DNA of 64,000 bases from Paracoccus homiensis. Lineage in GTDB: Bacteria > Pseudomonadota > Alphaproteobacteria > Rhodobacterales > Rhodobacteraceae. This document shows positions 43,166 to 50,917 of this stretch, piece after piece; within the stretch, counting starts at the first letter, position 1, and the number at the start of each line of letters is the position of its first letter. A program made the position numbers and the translations under genes. The notes beneath the pieces are model-generated. The model was not told the origin of the DNA. It saw nothing but the letters and a program-made list of their open reading frames with translations, and did not search any database. The DNA is taken from the NCBI RefSeq assembly GCF_900111675.1, contig NZ_FOHO01000001.1:62001-126000 (forward strand). Reading direction: 5' to 3'.

Positions 43166-45338
43166 CGCAAAGATCGAAATCGGCGCTTCGGTCGACCGCT
43201 CGGTCGGTCGGGCGCTTTCGAGCATCCAGTCGTCGCTGAAGAAGGTCGGCCACGAGATCCGCGATGTCGAAAAGGCGCAGAAGGATCTGGGTCGGCAACG
43301 CGAGGTGCTGGTCAGGCAGGGGCGATCCGTCGAGGCTCTGGATCGGGAATATGCCGATCTCGGCCGCACGCTCGATCAGCTGCGCGACAAGCAGCGTCGG
43401 CTTGATCGAACGATGCTTGCCGGCCGCCGGGTGGGCGAGACCTTCAGCGGGGCAACGCGAGAAATCGGGAGGTCGGCGCGCAATGTCTCGATCGGTGTCG
43501 CCGCCGCCGGGGCTGCGGTGATCGGCCTGACGCGCGGCGTGGCCGAGCTGGGCGATAACTCTGCCAAGACCGCCGCGAAGCTGGGCATGGATGTCGAGGC
43601 GCTGCAGGAGCTGCGCTATGCGGCTGAGCGGTCGGGCGTTGCCTCGGGCACACTCGATATGGCCATGCAACGCATGACGCGGCGGATCTCCGAAGCCGCG
43701 CGCGGATCCGGTGAGGCCAAGGACGCGCTTCTGGAAATGGGCCTTTCGGCCGAGGAACTGACGAAGATGGCGCCCGAGGACGCGCTTGGGGCGATCGCCG
43801 ATGCGATGGCTAAAGTACCGTCCGAGGCAGATCGGGTCCGCCTTGCCATGCGCCTGTTCGATTCCGAGGGTGTCGGTCTGGTCAACATGCTGAAAGGCGG
43901 TTCGACCGCTCTCGATGAGCTTCGCGAGGCGGCGCGCAAGACCGGGTTCGTGCTAACAGACGAAATGGCGAAAGCGGCCGAGGATTATCAGGACGCCATG
44001 CTCGACGCCAACCTATCGGCGCAGGGCCTGCGCAACACCATCGGCGCGGCACTGATGCCAGCGGTCACCGATCTGGCCCGGACCTTCTCTGGCTGGCTGC
44101 AGGGCAATCAGAGCGAGATTAGGGTCTGGGCCGCTGCCGCCGGGGAGGCAGTGGGCCGGGTCGTGCCGATCGTCGGCGAGGTTGCCTCCGGCTTCGGTAA
44201 TGTGGTCGGAAAGGTGCGGGAAGCCACGGAGTTTGTCGTGGGCGCGGTCGGCGGTTGGAAGAACTTCGGTAAGATCCTTGCCGGTATCTTCGCCGCACGC
44301 ACTGTGCTGGCCATCGGCCGGTTCGGCGCCGCGGTTGTCCAGCTGGGGGGCGCGCTGTTAAGCCTCGCCCGTTCAGGACCAATGGTCGCCGCCGCCTTTC
44401 GCATGATCGGCGCGGTCATGATCGCAAACCCCATCGGCGCGGCCATCACAGCAATCGCCCTGGCCGCGACGCTGGTCATCACGAATTGGGACAAGATCAG
44501 GCCTGCGGTGCAACCGGTGATCGACTGGCTGGTCGACGCGTTCGGCAAAGCGCGCGAGCTGGTCGGCGCCGCCTGGGAAAATATAGGGGCTGGCATCGAG
44601 GCCGCGAAGGTCCGCATCGGCAATGCGATGGCCGCAATGCGCGAGGGCGTTCAGCCGGTGATCGATTGGTTCCGCCGCTCGGCCGATGGCCTCGAGGATG
44701 GCTGGGATGCGTTCCGGGCCGGGTTGTCCGCGATCCTCGATCGGCTGGTCGGGGCCTTCGAGGCGGCAAAGGCGAAAATCGGTGCGATTGTCGACTGGTT
44801 TGTCGAAAAGGCCGAACAGGTCAAGGCGGTCGGCGGCGCCATCAGCGATTTCGTGACCGACAACAAGGTGACACGTTTCGTTGGTCGAACGCGCGACCGC
44901 ATCGGCGATGCGCTGTCGGGTGACGACACCGAGCCTGCGGCTGCGGATGAGGGCGCGCGCGGTCGTCGCGCCCGCCGCGTCCAGCGCCGGGCGGTCGGCG
45001 GTTCCTTCGATGCCGGGCCGCTCTTGGTCGGCGAGGGCGGCGAGGAGCTGATGTATCGGTCCCGTGGCGGCTTCATCGCCCATGCCCGGCACACGCGAGG
45101 GCTCCTGTCCCAGGCGCGCGAGGCGTCGCATCTGACCGCCCGGATTGCCGCCGCTGTGCGCGGCATGGCGCCGGTGTCCGCAACCGCGTCCACCGCCGTT
45201 GCGCGGCCCGCAGAACCGCGGCCGGTGAACATCACCATCAACCAGTCGCCAGGCCAAAGCCCCGAGGATCTGCTCCGCGCCCTCGAGCGACGCCTGTCGC
45301 GGCGCGGTGCCCCGCTGTTCGATGGGAGCTTCGCATGA
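43146..45338 (+). CDS. Tape measure protein (gpT family)
   Basis: A 730-residue protein that sets tail length. It has an N-terminal coiled coil (SSLKKVGHEIRDVEKAQKDL, residues about 20-100), a glycine/alanine hydrophobic block (about 390-440, AAFRMIGAVMIANPIGAAIT) and a C-terminal part with AVGGSFDAGPLLVGEGGEEL. This order is normal for P2-like tape measures. The gene starts within the E' frame. Confidence 0.9.
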   Translation: MANQRLNAKIEIGASVDRSVGRALSSIQSSLKKVGHEIRDVEKAQKDLGRQREVLVRQGRSVEALDREYADLGRTLDQLRDKQRRLDRTMLAGRRVGETFSGATREIGRSARNVSIGVAAAGAAVIGLTRGVAELGDNSAKTAAKLGMDVEALQELRYAAERSGVASGTLDMAMQRMTRRISEAARGSGEAKDALLEMGLSAEELTKMAPEDALGAIADAMAKVPSEADRVRLAMRLFDSEGVGLVNMLKGGSTALDELREAARKTGFVLTDEMAKAAEDYQDAMLDANLSAQGLRNTIGAALMPAVTDLARTFSGWLQGNQSEIRVWAAAAGEAVGRVVPIVGEVASGFGNVVGKVREATEFVVGAVGGWKNFGKILAGIFAARTVLAIGRFGAAVVQLGGALLSLARSGPMVAAAFRMIGAVMIANPIGAAITAIALAATLVITNWDKIRPAVQPVIDWLVDAFGKARELVGAAWENIGAGIEAAKVRIGNAMAAMREGVQPVIDWFRRSADGLEDGWDAFRAGLSAILDRLVGAFEAAKAKIGAIVDWFVEKAEQVKAVGGAISDFVTDNKVTRFVGRTRDRIGDALSGDDTEPAAADEGARGRRARRVQRRAVGGSFDAGPLLVGEGGEELMYRSRGGFIAHARHTRGLLSQAREASHLTARIAAAVRGMAPVSATASTAVARPAEPRPVNITINQSPGQSPEDLLRALERRLSRRGAPLFDGSFA

Positions 45339-45745
45339 ACGATGTGATGATGGCGCTCGGACCCTATCGCTTCTCGATCGCCTCGGCGGCCTATCAGTCC
45401 TTGCAGCGCAGGGCAGCCTATAACTGGTCCTCGATCGAGCGGATCGGCGCGTCGCCTGCGCGCCAATATGTCGGGCCGGCCGGCGAGACGATCAGCCTCG
45501 AGGGAGTGATATACCCCTCTTTCTCCGGTGGTCTGGGTCAGGTGGACAAAATGCGCCTGACCGCCGGGCTGGGCTTGCCGCTGCCTCTCATCGAGGGGCG
45601 CGGGCGGGTGCTGGGGTTCTGGTCGATCGTCGGAGTCGATGAGGGGCAGACCATCTTCGAGCGCGGGGGCGCTGCGCAAAGGATCGAGTTCGGGTTGGAA
45701 TTGGAGCGGTATGATGGCGGGCTTGCGTCGATCCTGCGTTTCTGA
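45335..45745 (+). CDS. Tail protein U (gpU family)
   Basis: A 136-residue tail terminator-like protein. MMALGPYRFSIASAAYQSLQ and LEGVIYPSFSGGLGQVDKMR, then GRVLGFWSIVGVDEGQTIFE, are standard gpU features. Starts in an ATGA overlap with the tape measure. Confidence 0.9.
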   Translation: MNDVMMALGPYRFSIASAAYQSLQRRAAYNWSSIERIGASPARQYVGPAGETISLEGVIYPSFSGGLGQVDKMRLTAGLGLPLPLIEGRGRVLGFWSIVGVDEGQTIFERGGAAQRIEFGLELERYDGGLASILRF

Positions 45746-45935
45746 AGAGGGCGAAACCGTTGACCGGCTGGTGTGGCGGATCTTCGGCCGTCAGGACGGG
45801 CGGCTGGTAGAGCTGACGCTTGATCTGAATACCGGGCTGGCCTCGGCCGGGCCAATCCTGCCTGCCGGGCTGCGGGTGCTGTTGCCGGATGAGCCCGCAG
45901 TGCCCAAGCGCGCGATGGTGCGGCTATGGGACTGA
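45711..45935 (+). CDS. Tail protein X (gpX family)
   Basis: A 74-residue LysM-like baseplate hub protein: EGETVDRLVWRIFGRQDGRL and LNTGLASAGPILPAGLRVLL match gpX. It starts within gpU, after GGAG, so the first ten residues are read from the gpU end in another frame. Confidence 0.85.
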   Translation: MMAGLRRSCVSEEGETVDRLVWRIFGRQDGRLVELTLDLNTGLASAGPILPAGLRVLLPDEPAVPKRAMVRLWD

Positions 45936-46930
45936 TGGATTGGCGGCTGTTGGTCCGCGTCGTCGTGGATGGACAGGATATGTCCTCGCGCTTCCGGCCG
46001 ATATTGTCGGCGCTGTCGATCACGGATTCGGTCGGCCTAGAGTCCGACGAGCTGCGCATCGACCTGGCGCTGGGCGGCTTGGGCGGGCGGATGCCGTTTC
46101 CGCGCTCTGGCGCGAGCATCGAAGTCTGGCTGGGCGCCGGGCTCTCGGCCGTGCGCATGGGGTCCTTCATTGCCGATGCATTTGAGGCTTCAGGACCGCC
46201 TGACGTGATGTCGATTTCGGCGAAGGCCGCGGTCTATGACGGCGCGGTGGGCACGACCGGCCTGCAGACCGCGAAATCGCGCAGCTGGCCCGCCGGCACG
46301 ACCGTCGCCGATCTGGTCGGCCGGATCGCGCAGGAACATAGTCTGCGTCCGGCCGTGGGGCAGTCGATCAGGACGATGGCGCTCGACCATCTCGATCAAG
46401 TGGACGAGTCCGATATCAACCTGCTGACGCGGGTCGCGCGGGATCTGGGTGCTTTCGTGAAACCGGCCAACGCCTCGATCGTCTTTGCGCGCCTGGGCGA
46501 GAGCCGGTCGGCATCCGGTCAGCCCATTGCCCCGGTCACGCTGTTGCCGGCTGATCTGTCACGGTGGCGGGTGTCGCGCGACGCGCGCGAGCTGCCTAGG
46601 AGCTGCGTGGCGATCTGGCGGGATCTGGCCGCTGCTGTGGATCGCGAAGAGGTCGCGGGATCCGGTGATCCGTCCTTGCGTCTGCGTCATCGCTTCGCCT
46701 CGCAGGCGGCGGCGCGTCAGGCGGCGGATTCTGCTTTGGCGAAAGGTCGGCGCGGCAAGTTGGTGGCGTCCTGCGAACTTCCCGGTCGCGCCGATCTCAT
46801 CGCCGAGGGCCGGGTGATACTTCCGGCGCTACATCCCGACCTCGGTCGCGAATGGCTCGTGCTGCGAGTGGATCACCAGTTGGATCCGCGCGGCTGGAGA
46901 ACAAGTTTCAAGGCGCAGCTTCCCACATAA
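45926..46930 (+). CDS. Baseplate hub/late control protein D (gpD family)
   Basis: A 334-residue hub protein holding the spike. VVVDGQDMSSRFRPILSALS and ITDSVGLESDELRIDLALGG, then QSIRTMALDHLDQVDESDIN are diagnostic. ATG at 45935, overlapping the gpX stop as TGATG, is an equally possible start. Last gene of the late operon. Confidence 0.9.
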   Translation: MGLMDWRLLVRVVVDGQDMSSRFRPILSALSITDSVGLESDELRIDLALGGLGGRMPFPRSGASIEVWLGAGLSAVRMGSFIADAFEASGPPDVMSISAKAAVYDGAVGTTGLQTAKSRSWPAGTTVADLVGRIAQEHSLRPAVGQSIRTMALDHLDQVDESDINLLTRVARDLGAFVKPANASIVFARLGESRSASGQPIAPVTLLPADLSRWRVSRDARELPRSCVAIWRDLAAAVDREEVAGSGDPSLRLRHRFASQAAARQAADSALAKGRRGKLVASCELPGRADLIAEGRVILPALHPDLGREWLVLRVDHQLDPRGWRTSFKAQLPT

Positions 46931-46960
46931 GATCACACCTGACGGAAAAACTGCAAAAAA

Positions 46961-46980
46961 GAGCGGGCCGGAGCCCGCTC
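46961..46980. terminator. Hairpin terminator between the late operon and the 57-aa gene
   Basis: GAGCGGGC-cgga-GCCCGCTC follows the gpD stop. An A-run before it becomes TTTTTT after the stem on the minus strand, so it is a good terminator for the leftward 57-aa gene, and may also stop late transcription. Confidence 0.7.
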
Positions 46981-47007
46981 GAACTAGTTACTACACCGAA
47001 TGCATCG

Positions 47008-47181
47008 CTATTTCAGCGGTTTGTCGGGCGCCTTGTCTTGCTTCGGCGGTGAACCTTCGTCGCCCATCCGCTCAGACGCGCTGTTGTCCTTGTCCAGTTG
47101 CCGCCGCTTGTCGCCATACTCGCCCTCTGGCTTCGAGGGCTCGGTGGAGTGAACTTTTCCGTATTCCTTATCGGCGTCCAT
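47008..47181 (-). CDS. Small hydrophilic protein (57 aa)
   Basis: Starts MDADKEYGKVHSTEPSKPEG and is almost wholly charged or polar, likely disordered. The ATG at 47181 is preferred because GGAGG lies eight bases before it, within an in-frame upstream ATG codon's sequence. Similar tiny hydrophilic proteins in alphaproteobacteria are stress-induced, but I cannot assign a family. Confidence 0.6.
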   Translation of the reverse strand: MDADKEYGKVHSTEPSKPEGEYGDKRRQLDKDNSASERMGDEGSPPKQDKAPDKPLK

Positions 47182-47580
47182 GTTTGGACCCTCCATTTGT
47201 CAGTGGAAAATCCCGTCTGACATTCTAAAACTGGGGTTGCAGGTAGGCCGACACAATGCGCTGTGACGGACATTCGGATAGCGCATTGTTTGAATAACAT
47301 TCTATTCTAGCGGTTTCGTCCGATCCGCACTGGAATCCGCGAACTCTCTAGCGAGCGCAGTTATGTAATTTCATCCGCTCTGAAGTCAGGCGATGGCCTT
47401 CCAAGGCACGATGACATGAATCGTGGCTATTGCATTCCGCGTCTTTATAGTCCATACACAGCGTGCATCGCGACTTTATTTTCGACCTTCTGTCTCCCTC
47501 ATCGGCTTCAGTTGTCTTTAAGACGGAACCGAGCCGAACCACCGCAATGTTGCGGGTGGTGACATACAGGAGATGACACG
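47182..47580. other. Divergent upstream region of the 57-aa gene and csp
   Basis: About 400 bases holding both promoters. The part directly before csp is probably a long 5' leader, as is usual for cold-shock genes. AGGAGA precedes the csp start. Confidence 0.45.
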
Positions 47581-47787
47581 ATGGCGACAGGCACCGTGAA
47601 ATGGTTCAATTCCACTAAAGGTTTTGGTTTTATCGCGCCCGAAGGCAGCAAGAACGATGTGTTTGTTCACATCTCAGCTGTTGAACGCGCCGGATTGACC
47701 ACACTCGCAGACGGCCAAGCAGTGAGTTTTGACATTGAAAGCGGCCGCGATGGCCGCGCTTCGGCAGCCAATATTGCGCTGGTGTAA
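47581..47787 (+). CDS. Cold-shock domain protein
   Basis: A 68-residue single-domain RNA/ssDNA chaperone. RNP1 KGFGFI (residues 14-19) and RNP2 VFVHIS (about 29-34) are intact; the start is [18 protein letters not shown] terminator follows. It lies inside the prophage ends, so it is cargo or a captured host gene. Confidence 0.93.
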   Translation: MATGTVKWFNSTKGFGFIAPEGSKNDVFVHISAVERAGLTTLADGQAVSFDIESGRDGRASAANIALV

Positions 47788-47808
47788 GCCAAATTAGTGT
47801 AACGCTCT

Positions 47809-47841
47809 AACGGGGACGGCCGCACAGGTCGTCCCCGTTTT
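47809..47841 (+). terminator. Rho-independent terminator of csp
   Basis: AACGGGGACG pairs with CGTCCCCGTT and is followed by TTC, 22 bp after the csp stop. Confidence 0.8.
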
Positions 47842-47902
47842 CGTGCGAGATTAGGTTTTGCTACGAAATGGGAGATCCGATAACACATTGAAAGAAAATA
47901 AC

Positions 47903-48151
47903 ATGATTGAGATTAACTGGGGGGCTCCCCTAACAATGCATTATTCCGATGGTAAAGAGATCAAAAGGATCTCGACAATTGAGCAAGCTCAATACTGGCT
48001 CCAGGCTAAATGGCCCGTTGCAAACGGTGAGCGCGATCGCGCGCTGAGCCAAATTGACGCCGCTATGAACTGCCTGATCCCTGTTGGTGCGGCGCGTGCC
48101 GCATTTCTCTCTGCAGCGGCCACGGCGGGTTTCGCTCCGTCGACTGCTTAA
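47903..48151 (+). CDS. DUF982-domain protein
   Basis: An 82-residue protein, MIEINWGAPLTMHYSDGKEI, with the DUF982 pattern: a short strand part, then AQYWLQAKWPVANGERDRAL and GAARAAFLSAAATAGF. This family is common in alphaproteobacteria, function unknown. The upstream frame extension (to 47858) was left out because it lacks an RBS. Confidence 0.7.
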   Translation: MIEINWGAPLTMHYSDGKEIKRISTIEQAQYWLQAKWPVANGERDRALSQIDAAMNCLIPVGAARAAFLSAAATAGFAPSTA

Positions 48152-48229
48152 AATGAACATCCGTCTGCAAGTAAAAGCCTGAAGCAAATGCGCCGGACCG
48201 GCGAAACTATAACACTTGGAGAGCAGTAC

Positions 48230-48478
48230 ATGTCTAAACCAATTAGTTTGCCTCCGGTCGCGCCTAGCGCAATGAGCCGCGAGAGCCAGATCGAAAAGAC
48301 GTCTCGTGCGGCGAAAGAGATCATTGACGACGAAAACGAGAAGCGCGACGCGAAAATAAAGCGCTTGCGCGATTCTCGTCTTCAGTGGGCTGCCAGCGAG
48401 GGGAAGAGTGGAGCCGTCCGAGAGGTAGCTACGAAAAGTTCTAGGACTGGTAGATCCGATTCTAAGAGTGGACGGTAA
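48230..48478 (+). CDS. Small charged protein (82 aa)
   Basis: Starts MSKPISLPPVAPSAMSRESQ, then a long charged helix (KAAKEIIDDENEKRDAKIKR-like) and a basic tail. TGGAGAG lies before the ATG. No family is known to me. Confidence 0.6.
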   Translation: MSKPISLPPVAPSAMSRESQIEKTSRAAKEIIDDENEKRDAKIKRLRDSRLQWAASEGKSGAVREVATKSSRTGRSDSKSGR

Positions 48479-48710
48479 TCTAGCCTTAGAGAGCAAGGGT
48501 GCGGGCAATGAAAGAGCGGTTGTTCGCCAAGGCGATGGATACACATGAGCCTACCCTCAGAAAGCCAAGTGCACTATACGGGCTCATATCGCGGATAGTG
48601 TACTAGCGTCGAGCTCAACGCTGGTGGCGGTTGGATCACAACCTTCGACGCGCAATTACCCGAATAGCCTTTCGTGATGACCGGGCAACCGTTGGTGCCC
48701 GGCTGCTTGT

Positions 48711-49109
48711 TCAGGACGTGCCCAGCAGCTCTCTACGCGTTGCCGATGCGATGAAGGAGGAGCGGGTCATTCCCCGCGCTTTCGCGGTTTCGTCAATGGC
48801 CCGCAGGAGTCCGCGCTCAAGCGAGATATTGGCGCGGGCAAGAGCCGTATCGGCGGCAATGTAGGGCACCGGCATCAGAACAGCGCCAGCTGCCATCTCG
48901 GCCTTCACGTCCTCGCGGCTGCGAATCTCGTCCAGGCTCGCGGGCTCGGTGTCGGGCATATCCTCGAACCAGAGATCGAGGGCTTCTGCAGCTGCGGCAG
49001 GGATGCCCGCCCAATCTTCGGCCGCGGCAAAGCAACCGGGAAGATCGGGAAAGGTCAGACCGTAGGCGCTGTCATCGTCGCGATGGATCAGGGCGGTGAA
49101 GTATTTCAT
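48711..49109 (-). CDS. hicB: HicB-type antitoxin
   Basis: A 132-residue antitoxin. The N-terminal HicB fold (MKYFTALIHRDDDSAYGLTF then PDLPGCFAAAEDW) is followed by a C-terminal ribbon-helix-helix-like region (AIDETAKARGMTRSSFIASA) for operator binding. It lies 62 bp downstream of hicA, the usual order. It neutralises HicA and autoregulates the pair; in a prophage such a pair can help keep the element. Confidence 0.9.
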   Translation of the reverse strand: MKYFTALIHRDDDSAYGLTFPDLPGCFAAAEDWAGIPAAAAEALDLWFEDMPDTEPASLDEIRSREDVKAEMAAGAVLMPVPYIAADTALARANISLERGLLRAIDETAKARGMTRSSFIASATRRELLGTS

Positions 49110-49171
49110 GGCGGGACCTAAGAGGAATATACGTTAGACTATTTGCACGGAGGGGCGGTGGTTCGACCGGG

Positions 49172-49360
49172 CTATAGAAGCCCGGCCTGTCGATAGATCG
49201 CCCTGACGGTTCCAAGCGGAAGATCTTTCTTCGGGTGGGGCAGGATCACGGTCCTTTCGCCTTTCCGAAGCTTCAAGTGCGATCCGCGTTTCTGGATCTC
49301 TTCGAAGCCTTCCGCCTTGAGCATCTTCAGGAGCTTCTTGGAATTGGTTTCAAGCTCCAT
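49172..49360 (-). CDS. hicA: HicA-type mRNA interferase toxin
   Basis: A 62-residue toxin with a dsRBD-like fold. MELETNSKKLLKMLKAEGFE and then KRGSHLKLRKGERTVILPHP, with the catalytic His in GSHLKL. The start at 49360 was chosen because of AGGAGGGG before it; the longer frame to 49411 lacks one. Confidence 0.9.
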   Translation of the reverse strand: MELETNSKKLLKMLKAEGFEEIQKRGSHLKLRKGERTVILPHPKKDLPLGTVRAIYRQAGLL

Positions 49361-49460
49361 CGCCCCTCCTATCGCGTGTAAATATATACACCAAGACCGC
49401 GCACCCCTCAAGCTATTTGCGCAAATATTTGTGTAAACTAGTGCTCCTATACCTACAACA

Positions 49461-50666
49461 TTAACGCTTCATGCGGGCTTCATCGAGCGAAAGGACATTC
49501 GCCGCCTCTCCGGTTACGAAATCTGCCCACGCCTGCATGACGATCCGCCGCCGATCGAGCAGATCGGATCGCGCATAGGTCCGCTCGACCTTGTTGCCGA
49601 TGGTGTGACCAAGGACGGTCTCGCTTACTTCCCAGCTGGCTGCGTCGTTGTCTTGGACCCATGTTCTGAAGCTCGTCCGGAAGCCGTGAGGCCGACCCGG
49701 CTCGTTGAGATCGTCTAGATGGGTTTCCAGCGCGCGGCTCGAGATTGCCGCTCGCATCGGGACGAAGAGCAGATCATCGGCGAATTGGGCCGCGTCCTCG
49801 ATCAGCTGTTTCGCCTGGCGGGACAGCGGCACGCGGAAATCTCGGACGTGCTGTTTAAGGCCTTTCACTCGCTCCTTTGGCACTGTCCAGATATCGTTTT
49901 CGAGATCCATCTCGCCCAGCCTTGCACCGCGCGCCGCGTCCGATCGGACGGCCGTCAGGATGATGAATTTGAGGCATTGCGCGCTTACACTGTCGCCGAG
50001 CCGGGCGTAGAGTGCCGGGAGGTCTTGCCACGATGTCGAAGCGATGGGCGTTTCTTCATGGTGGTGGTCGCCGAGGATCCGCTTCGCGGCGTCGACCTCA
50101 ATCGGGTTGCAATCGAAGCCCATGAGCTGCGCTTCGGTCAGAACGATCTTTGTGCGCCGATAGGCCTTCAGCGCGGTGGGGTGCTTGGTTCGCCAGATCG
50201 GCCGCAGTGCATCTGCGATCACATGCCGGGTCAAATCGCTCGTGCGGACCTTGCCGATCCGTGGGATGATGTGGGTGCGCAAGGGGCTCAGCCACCGGCC
50301 ACGGTCGCCCTGCTCTCGCAGGTTCTCCTTCCGCGCCTCGAAGACGATTGAAACGAGTTCCTGGTATGTCGGGTTCTGCCGGTCGCGGTGTGCGACTTCC
50401 TCCGCGCGCCTCGCCTCTCGCTCCGAGATCGGATCCATCCCGGCCGCAAGCACGCCGAGCCATTCGTCGCGCATCTTGCGCGCCTCGGCCAAGCTCACGG
50501 TCGGCCAGTGCCCTAGCCCCATCTCGCGCCGCCTTCCGAGGTGGCTATAGCGGTAAATCCATTTCCCGGCCTCGCCCTTTTTCACGAGGATCAAACCGCC
50601 GCCATCCTGATGTTTGCCATCCCCTGCCCGCTTGATCGCTATAGCGGTTAGTTTGTTCTTCGCCAT
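49461..50666 (-). CDS. int: Tyrosine-type phage integrase
   Basis: A 401-residue site-specific recombinase of the P4-like group. It has an N-terminal arm-binding domain (about 1-90), a core-binding domain (about 95-190) and a catalytic domain with R241, H327-x-x-R330, H354 and nucleophile Y364 (ERTYARSD). It lies next to attR with its start facing the att site. The G-run used as its SD is part of the right arm repeat, so Int or Xis binding could also control its expression. Confidence 0.93.
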   Translation of the reverse strand: MAKNKLTAIAIKRAGDGKHQDGGGLILVKKGEAGKWIYRYSHLGRRREMGLGHWPTVSLAEARKMRDEWLGVLAAGMDPISEREARRAEEVAHRDRQNPTYQELVSIVFEARKENLREQGDRGRWLSPLRTHIIPRIGKVRTSDLTRHVIADALRPIWRTKHPTALKAYRRTKIVLTEAQLMGFDCNPIEVDAAKRILGDHHHEETPIASTSWQDLPALYARLGDSVSAQCLKFIILTAVRSDAARGARLGEMDLENDIWTVPKERVKGLKQHVRDFRVPLSRQAKQLIEDAAQFADDLLFVPMRAAISSRALETHLDDLNEPGRPHGFRTSFRTWVQDNDAASWEVSETVLGHTIGNKVERTYARSDLLDRRRIVMQAWADFVTGEAANVLSLDEARMKR

Positions 50667-50667
50667 T

Positions 50668-50693
50668 CAGCCCCCCAGGCAGTCCCCCAAATA
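50668..50693. promoter_or_regulatory. Probable integrase/excisionase arm-binding site (right)
   Basis: Tandem CCCCCCA units matching 23 of 26 positions of the left copy at 10987-11012. They lie directly upstream of int and 117 bp from the attR core. Confidence 0.5.
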
Positions 50694-50713
50694 GACCCGC
50701 GCTATAGCGGGTC
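50694..50713. repeat. Inverted repeat upstream of int
   Basis: GACCCGC-gctata-GCGGGTC, a perfect 7-bp stem between the arm site and attR. It may be a protein-binding site or a transcription stop for reads entering the phage. Confidence 0.45.
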
Positions 50714-50809
50714 ACGAACGGACCGCCTGAGACAGCGAGGGCAAAATTTCCCTTTCTTTTCTAGGCTGATAAGATATTTGATGCAACGGCATGAGGCATG
50801 GGCGCGATG

Positions 50810-50825
50810 CCCTCAACCGGCACCA
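50810..50825 (+). repeat. attR core
   Basis: Exact 16-bp copy of attL. The bases to its left still resemble the T arm of tRNA-Thr in part (ggg..cga..), as expected of phage-carried attP sequence. Confidence 0.9.
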
Positions 50826-50917
50826 TCTTCATCCGACAGGAAACTTTGCACGGCCTTGCCCTCTGCCGCGTCTGTCGCCGGCAACCGCGCGGGCCGCCGG
50901 CGATCCGTCAGGCAGGC

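Larger units (their letters stand above)
10929..50825. mobile_element. Integrated temperate prophage, lambda-like head and P2-like contractile tail
   Basis: About 39.9 kb bounded by a 16-bp direct repeat: the tRNA-Thr 3' end on the left and a copy beside the integrase on the right. It contains a tyrosine integrase, an immunity region, replication, lysis, packaging, capsid and a complete contractile tail set, plus cargo genes. All expected structural modules are open, so it looks inducible. The head (gpA-type terminase, lambda-type portal, HK97-type protease/capsid) and the tail (P2/Mu-type V-W-J-I-FI-FII-E-T-U-X-D) come from different phage lineages. Confidence 0.93.

Noticed and set aside
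47348..47542. A 64-codon minus-strand frame with five cysteines upstream of csp
   Set aside because: No ribosome binding site, no family, and it lies on the probable csp promoter/leader.
10929..50825. Mu-like transposable phage or gene transfer agent
   Set aside because: No MuA/MuB-type genes or end repeats were seen, and a tyrosine integrase with a tRNA att site is present. The contractile tail and lambda-type terminase do not match the siphovirus-like Rhodobacter gene transfer agent.
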